Part shown: positions 11,692 to 37,086 of the stretch, piece after piece
How positions within the stretch are numbered: the stretch's first letter is position 1
How the letters are laid out: every line of letters begins with the position of its first letter
NCBI RefSeq assembly: GCF_000003605.2
Contig: NW_003134345.1
Coordinates: 203,303 to 240,388 of the forward strand
Origin: Saccoglossus kowalevskii
Lineage: Eukaryota > Hemichordata > Enteropneusta > Harrimaniidae
Reading direction: 5' to 3'
DNA length: 37,086 nt
Made by a program: the position numbers and the translations under genes
Notes under the pieces: generated by a model
Database searches by the model: none
What the model was told of the DNA's origin: nothing
What the model saw: only the letters and a program-made list of their open reading frames with translations

Positions 11692-12693
11692 CTCAGTTAT
11701 TTCAATTTATAATTGTACATACGATTAGTATGCGTTTTTTACTTGCAAATGTGTATAGATTATGTATTTTTTACTTCAGTCTACTTCAATTATTTTATTT
11801 GGATGGTACAATGTACCATGTACCACAATGTACGGTGTATGATAGACACGATACAGCAATACTAACAGATAACATACATATATTATTTTTTTCATAATCA
11901 AATCTTTGTCAATGACCTTCGTTTCTTAAGCAACAATCGGCGACCTTCAATATTAATTTAAATCACGGCCTGACACAGTTGGTGTGCATCATTAATAAAA
12001 TTCACATGTTTTCGTCCATATATTGCGACTTTAAATATCACCTATATAAAATATTGTGACAGTTGCTGTTTAGAGCGTACATATTTCATCAACAAGCAAA
12101 CAATGTTGTGTACATCATAAAAGTCAAATTACTGTTTTATATTCTGTTTAATTTCTCTAATAAATATACCCCTCGGATATATATTCTAAGAACAGATCGG
12201 AAAATAATGTGCATAGAGTGTACCTGTTATCCGTTGAGGGATGTGGAACGATAACGAGGCGTGTGACGATCGTATTCACATTTCCAAACCAAGTGAATCT
12301 TCACTCAGAAATACCGGCAGGAAGATCACCTTATGTGAAACCAGACAAGTATAAGAAACTGTGAAAAACAGGTATAAAGGAACAATTACATTTTAAAATA
12401 ATAATTTATAATATTTTTTTTTAAATGTGTCAAAGAAACACTAACCGCTCACTATTCGTATATGTAGCCAGAATTTGTTGCAGATGAGTTGGTATATGTG
12501 TCATATTTTTGTCATAATGTTCTCAACGACCGCTGAATGTTCTCTCTTAATTCACACAAAACTGAACTTTCCGCCGGCCATAGCTTTAACGCAGTATATC
12601 TCTGCTCAAAACATCGTGGCCTTGAAGCACCGGCCCAAACAATAACAGTAGAGAAACTGTGGCATTATGGTACTGAATTATGTCATTGACAAC
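11692..12693. other. Spacer between tRNA and minisatellite
   Basis: AT-rich, no supported gene. A single diverged unit of the downstream minisatellite (CCCAAACAATAACAG) appears in isolation near 12630. Confidence 0.5.
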
Positions 12694-14370
12694 ACTCAAA
12701 CAATAACAGAATTCTAATTTATGGCCTTCAGCATACCCAAAAAATAACAAAATTCTGATTTCTGGTCTTCAGCACACCTAAACAATAACAGAATTCTGAT
12801 TTCTGGTCTTCAGTACACCCAAACAATAACAGAATTCTGATTTCTGGTTTTCAGTACACCCAAACAATAACAGAATTTTGATTTCTGGTTTTCAGTACAC
12901 CCAAAAAATAACAAAATTCTGATTTCTGGTCTTCAGCACACCTAAACAATAACAGAATTCTGATTTCTGGTCTTCAGTACACCCAAACAATAACAGAATT
13001 CTGATTTCTGGTTTTCAGTACACCCAAACAATAACAGAATTCTGATTTCTGGTTTTCAGTACACCCAAACAATAACAGAATTCTGATTTCTGGTCTTCAG
13101 TACACCCAAACAATAACAGAATTCTGATTTCTGGTTTTCAGTACACCCAAACAATAACAGAATTCTGATTTCTGGTTTTCAGACACCCAAACAATAACAG
13201 AATTCTGATTTCTGGTTTTCAGTACACCCAAACAATAACAGAATTTTAATTTCTGGCCTTCAGCACACCCAAACAATAACAGAATTCTGATTTCTGGTCT
13301 TCAGTACACGCAAACAATAACAGAATTCTAATTTCTGGCCTTCAGTACACCCAAACAATAACAGAATTCTGATTTCTGGTCTTCAGTACACCCAAACAAT
13401 AACAGAATTCTGATTTCTGGTCTTCAGTACACCCAAACAATAACAGAATTCTGATTTCTGGTCTTCAGTACACCCAAACAATAACAGAATTCTGATTTCT
13501 GGTCTTCAGCACACCCAAACAATAACAGAATTCTGATTTCTGGTCTTCAGTACACCCAAACAATAACAGAATTCTGATTTCCGGGTTTTGAACACACACT
13601 CAAACAATAACAGAATTCTGATTTCTGGGTTTTGGACACACACACAAACAATAACAGAATTCTGATTCTGGGTTTTGAACACACACACAAACAATAACAG
13701 AATTCTGATTTATGGTCTTCAGCACACCCAAACAATAACAGAATTCTGATTTCTGGTCTTCAGTACACCCAAACAATAACAGAATTCTGATTTCTGGTCT
13801 TCAGTACACCCAAACAATAACAGAATTCTGAGTTCTGGGTTTTGAACACACCCAAACAATAACAGAATTCTGATTTCTGGCCTTCAGCACACCCAAACAA
13901 TAACAGGATTCTGATTTCAGGGTTTTGAACATACCCAGACGCTAAAAAAATTCTGATTTCTGGTCTTCAGCACACCTAAACAATAACAGAATTCTGATTT
14001 CTGGCCGTCAGCACACCCAAACAATAACAGAATTCTGATTTCCGGCCTTCAGCACACCCAAACAATAACAGAATTCGGATTTCTGGGTTTTGAACACACA
14101 CACAAACAATAACAGAATTCTGATTTCTGGGTTTTGAACACACCCAAACAATAACAGAATTCTGATTTCTGGCCTTCAGAACACCCAAACAATAACAGAA
14201 TTCTGATTTCAGGGTTTTGAACATACCCAGACACTAAAAAAAATTCTGATTTCTGGCCTTCAGCACACCTAAACAATAACAGAATTCTGATTTCTGGCCT
14301 TCAGCACACCCAAACAATAACGAATTCTGATTTCTGGGTTTTGAACACACCTAAACAATAACAGAATTCA
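12694..14370. repeat. 41-bp minisatellite, about 40 copies
   Basis: The unit is ACACCCAAACAATAACAG, then AATTCTGATTTCTGGT and CTTCAGT, 41 bases in total. Most units carry an EcoRI site (GAATTC) and the core ACAATAAC. Variant classes alternate: GGTCTTCAGTAC, GGTTTTCAGTAC, GGCCTTCAGCAC, and a slightly longer form with GGGTTTTGAACACACACAC. From about 13560 onward the longer forms are interspersed. A multi-unit block containing ATACCCAGACGCTAAAAAAATTC (about 13900-13975) recurs at about 14200-14270, showing higher-order duplication. Minus-strand open frames here arise because units ending in CAGCAC lack a stop that CAGTAC units have; they are not genes. Confidence 0.95.
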
Positions 14371-15081
14371 GCTTTCACACGAGTGGCATGTACGCTTGAT
14401 GAGTCTGCGAGATTCCATAGTGATCGATGTTGTCATGACCCCAAGTTAACATTCACTGGTATATTCTTTAAAATAAGTGTTCACATTAACTTATTTTCTG
14501 AATAGAACTAAGGGTGTGTTGTCACTTGAAATAGTTTCCATTGAACGCAGACCACGTGTGTGGTTAGTACCTGACACGGCAGACACGGCAATGTAAATAA
14601 TGTGTTTCATTACAGGTCGGCGCCCTCAAGTCTTTTTATCTAGGCTTTCAACAAACAAATACCTTCCTTCCGATTATCCGTTAGCTCTCAGCTGTACCAT
14701 CAACCATATTGTTGTTTTACATGTTTGTTTTCCAACCCCGCCCGTCTGATTAATTTCCCCAGACTTTCCATATTAGGAGTTGTCGTTTAAATCACAAAGA
14801 TGAATTGCTGATTCAAGCAATATATTGTATTGGAGTACGGGTTTTCACGTCAACCTATTGTCGTTTGTATAAAGGTGTAAAATCTGTTGAAAGCATTGTC
14901 GTCCCGGAGATCAGTTCTTAAAAAAAGAAACAATGTCTACATAGAATATGTGTTGATTGTATCATGGCCACTTGTCGGGCCTTTTTGTATGAGTATTCGT
15001 GACTATAGTCGTTGTTATGCAACGTAACCTCTCTATTTTTAGTAACGCTGGTTGTAGACACGCATGCTCACGTAAAATTCA
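14371..15081. other. Intergenic stretch, nothing recognised
   Basis: Mixed-composition sequence with no supported open frame, RNA gene or repeat. Confidence 0.4.
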
Positions 15082-15258
15082 ACAAAGTTAAAGCAGGAGT
15101 CGTCACCTGCGCATGTGTCAGATGGCCATAGCGTGTCATTGCTTACAAACAAGCGTCTACCCATGAGTCTTTGCGTTTTTAACGTGTGTTGTTATCGTCG
15201 CTTGGGACTCAATTCCCGCGCATGAGCAGGTAACGACTCTCCCGCTTTAAACAAAGTC
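15082..15258. mobile_element. Imperfect foldback (MITE-like) element
   Basis: The left arm, from ACAAAGTTAAAGCAGGAG through GTCGTCACCTGCGCATG, is answered about 100 bases later by the imperfect reverse complement (CGCATGAGCAGGTAACGAC, then CCCGCTTTAAACAAAGT). The arms span about 35-40 bases with several mismatches and small gaps. The interior has no open frame. The outer ends and any target-site duplication are not clear, so the superfamily is unassigned. Confidence 0.5.
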
Positions 15259-16868
15259 GGTCAGATTCATATAATAATACATGTAGTGTAAAGTGTGATA
15301 CTAAATGTAGTTTGCTGTGTAGAAGAAAATCTGCCAACATAATGCATTCCACGATGAACCGTCTTCATTAAATATATGTAAATGTCAAAACAGTGTACAA
15401 TTATGGAATCAACATCAATGCAATGGTGCGATAAATGCGTCACGTGGTCCAATTTTTTGAGTATCCTCAAAATCACTCCTTTGGGGCAGTCAGAGGTTTA
15501 CAGTTTCTCTATGCATTGTCAGTATTGTTTGCTCTCGTAACGCTTGACCTGCCGTTTTAGCCATTCTATTTACCCTTTTATTTCATTGGCTGTAACACAT
15601 TCTGTCTATTGAGAATATTGAGGGAATGTAGGTGTAACTACTTTATATAAAAAGAACACTTCATTAAGTATTACCAGTGTCAATTATATACCCGGGACAA
15701 ATCGCTCGCAATTTACCGACCTCAAAGGAAGCCTCCTCTATTAGCTATGAATTACACCAAAGACTATAGAGAAGAGGGACAGAGAACTGTCTTTGATTAC
15801 ACTAAACATGAGATAAATTGTATTTGATATTTACTTTGCCACCTATCACAGTTCGTTTGAATGTTTATAGATGCATGCAGTGATTTGCAGAAAATCTTTA
15901 TTTTTGTCATTTTAGAAAGTTTATTGAATTTGTGCGATTATATATGAATATTTCTGATGGAGGTCAGAATCAAGACTAGAGTCCATGGTAGGCCGATAAC
16001 AACGTTGTGACACGCATTTTGGAGGTAAAAATATGTTTACCTCCATGCATGCATACATATATATTGGGTGGTTCTGTTGCTGGGAGTATCAGCCATTTTG
16101 AAATGCGTAACTAGTAGGTTAAGACCCATAATGATATACGCTATTGTAAGATAGTTTCAAGATCACATATTCGAAGCCTCGCTTGGCTGTCAGATAACTG
16201 GCGGCAATAAGCACAGTGTAGCTGCTAAAACTTGTTTCCAAAATGAGGGGACTATAATAGATTTGTATCCATCTCACTTAATGTGTTGTTATTTGCATAA
16301 CAATAAACATGCATTTGCATACTAATCAGGTTCGAATACCTGTTGCAATTGAGTGCATCCGTGACACTAATAGTCTGACAACCCTGGTATAAATTATGCA
16401 ACAAAATAATCGCCATACCCGCAAATCTGCAGTAAGGCGGCGGTATATGTGCCACCATTTGGGTAAATAAACTTGGTAAGACAGCATGACCAACACAGGA
16501 AGGGAACTACTAGACGCAGTGTCAATGACGAAAGGGTTCTATTGTAATCGGACAATGTAGTTTGACCAAATTGAATATTCATCAGCTTGATATTTTTCCT
16601 TTCAATTGTTTGAAGGGTGAGTGCATTCTTGGCATCTTATTGACCAACCCTAAGGTGTGTGTGACACACTGGGGTGTTGGCACTGCCTTCTCGCCAACAT
16701 TCTCAATCTATTGATATGCATATATCTGGCCCAGTATTACTGCCTCACTAACTGACGAGTTAAGGTAGACCGGTTGTGACGATCAGTCCGAGGAGGATTT
16801 TTATTTTATGCTGTTCACCAATATGCCAAGGATTCGTAGCACATAGGATTATAACTTTAGGACTGGTT
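15259..16868. other. Upstream region of the fibropellin-like gene
   Basis: No gene is supported. A box-B-like GGTTCGAATACC near 16330 lacks the other tRNA parts. Minus-strand open frames at 16252-16582 have no recognisable domain. The last few hundred bases may hold the promoter of the exon at 16911. Confidence 0.4.
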
Positions 16869-16909
16869 TATATAAATCTCATTTTCAACAAGACAATATT
16901 TATTTTCAG
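16869..16909 (+). promoter_or_regulatory. TATA-like box and 3' splice-like site before signal exon A
   Basis: TATATAAA at 16869-16876 lies about 40 bases before the ATG at 16911 and would start a transcript near 16900. In conflict with this, TATTTATTTTCAG ends at 16909, immediately before CATG. That is a good splice acceptor, so the ATG could instead sit in a second exon behind a 5'-UTR intron. The sequence cannot choose between the two readings. Confidence 0.35.
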
Positions 16910-16910
16910 C

Positions 16911-37086
<20,176 letters not shown>

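Noticed and set aside
12694-14276. Minus-strand open frames encoding cysteine-rich repeated peptides (13506-13735, 13976-14276).
   Set aside because: They are the 41-bp minisatellite read through. The unit is not a multiple of three, and the frames open only where CAGCAC replaces CAGTAC and removes a stop.
16320-16345. Box-B-like GGTTCGAATACC suggesting a second tRNA or tRNA-derived SINE.
   Set aside because: No box A at the right distance, no acceptor stem and no terminator.

Overview
The window is eukaryotic and most likely from an invertebrate deuterostome (hemichordate, echinoderm or amphioxus grade). It is AT-rich, with short coding exons bounded by GT/AG introns, a nuclear-type tRNA, non-LTR retrotransposon remnants, foldback elements and minisatellites. 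The species guess rests on the main gene, whose signal peptide-EGF-CUB-EGF(n) order is that of the fibropellins described from sea urchins. It is an inference, not an identification.

Left part (1-16.9 kb). This is mostly non-coding. It opens with a 52-bp tandem array broken by an unrelated degenerate repeat. A 3' remnant of a LINE lies near 3.7-3.96 kb. A minus-strand exon (8134-8649) encodes a signal-peptide-like start, a short ligand-binding half (S1-like) and a first membrane helix, then stops at a strong splice donor. It looks like the 5' part of an ionotropic-glutamate-receptor/GluR0-like channel gene whose pore exon I could not find. A second, weaker minus-strand exon candidate lies at 9156-9479. 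A GC-rich dispersed repeat, a clean tRNA-Ile(AAT) with a T-run terminator, and a ~1.7 kb minisatellite of 41-bp units follow. A foldback element lies near 15.1 kb.

Right part (16.9-37.1 kb). One multi-exon plus-strand gene fills this part and runs off the right edge. Two separate exons (16911-16974 and 18453-18531) each encode a signal peptide and end in phase 1. Either can splice to EGF module 1 (20652). Then come a CUB exon and 24 further EGF exons carrying modules 2-27. Nearly every EGF exon is exactly 114 nt, and all introns are phase 1, so any exon can be skipped without a frame change. Two exons are 228 nt and carry two modules. About 1,174 residues are encoded in the window. No transmembrane segment and no avidin-like domain is seen before the edge. 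The modules carry dense Notch-type O-glycosylation consensus sites, with O-fucose sites in all of the last six.

The introns hold a 404-bp hAT-like MITE, a minus-strand L1/Tx1-like LINE 3' end with its poly(A) tail, several hairpins, and at the right edge a 33-bp array. Each unit of that array contains the palindrome TTACGTAA, the PAR-bZIP/NFIL3 site. I found no CRISPR array, operon or other prokaryotic feature.
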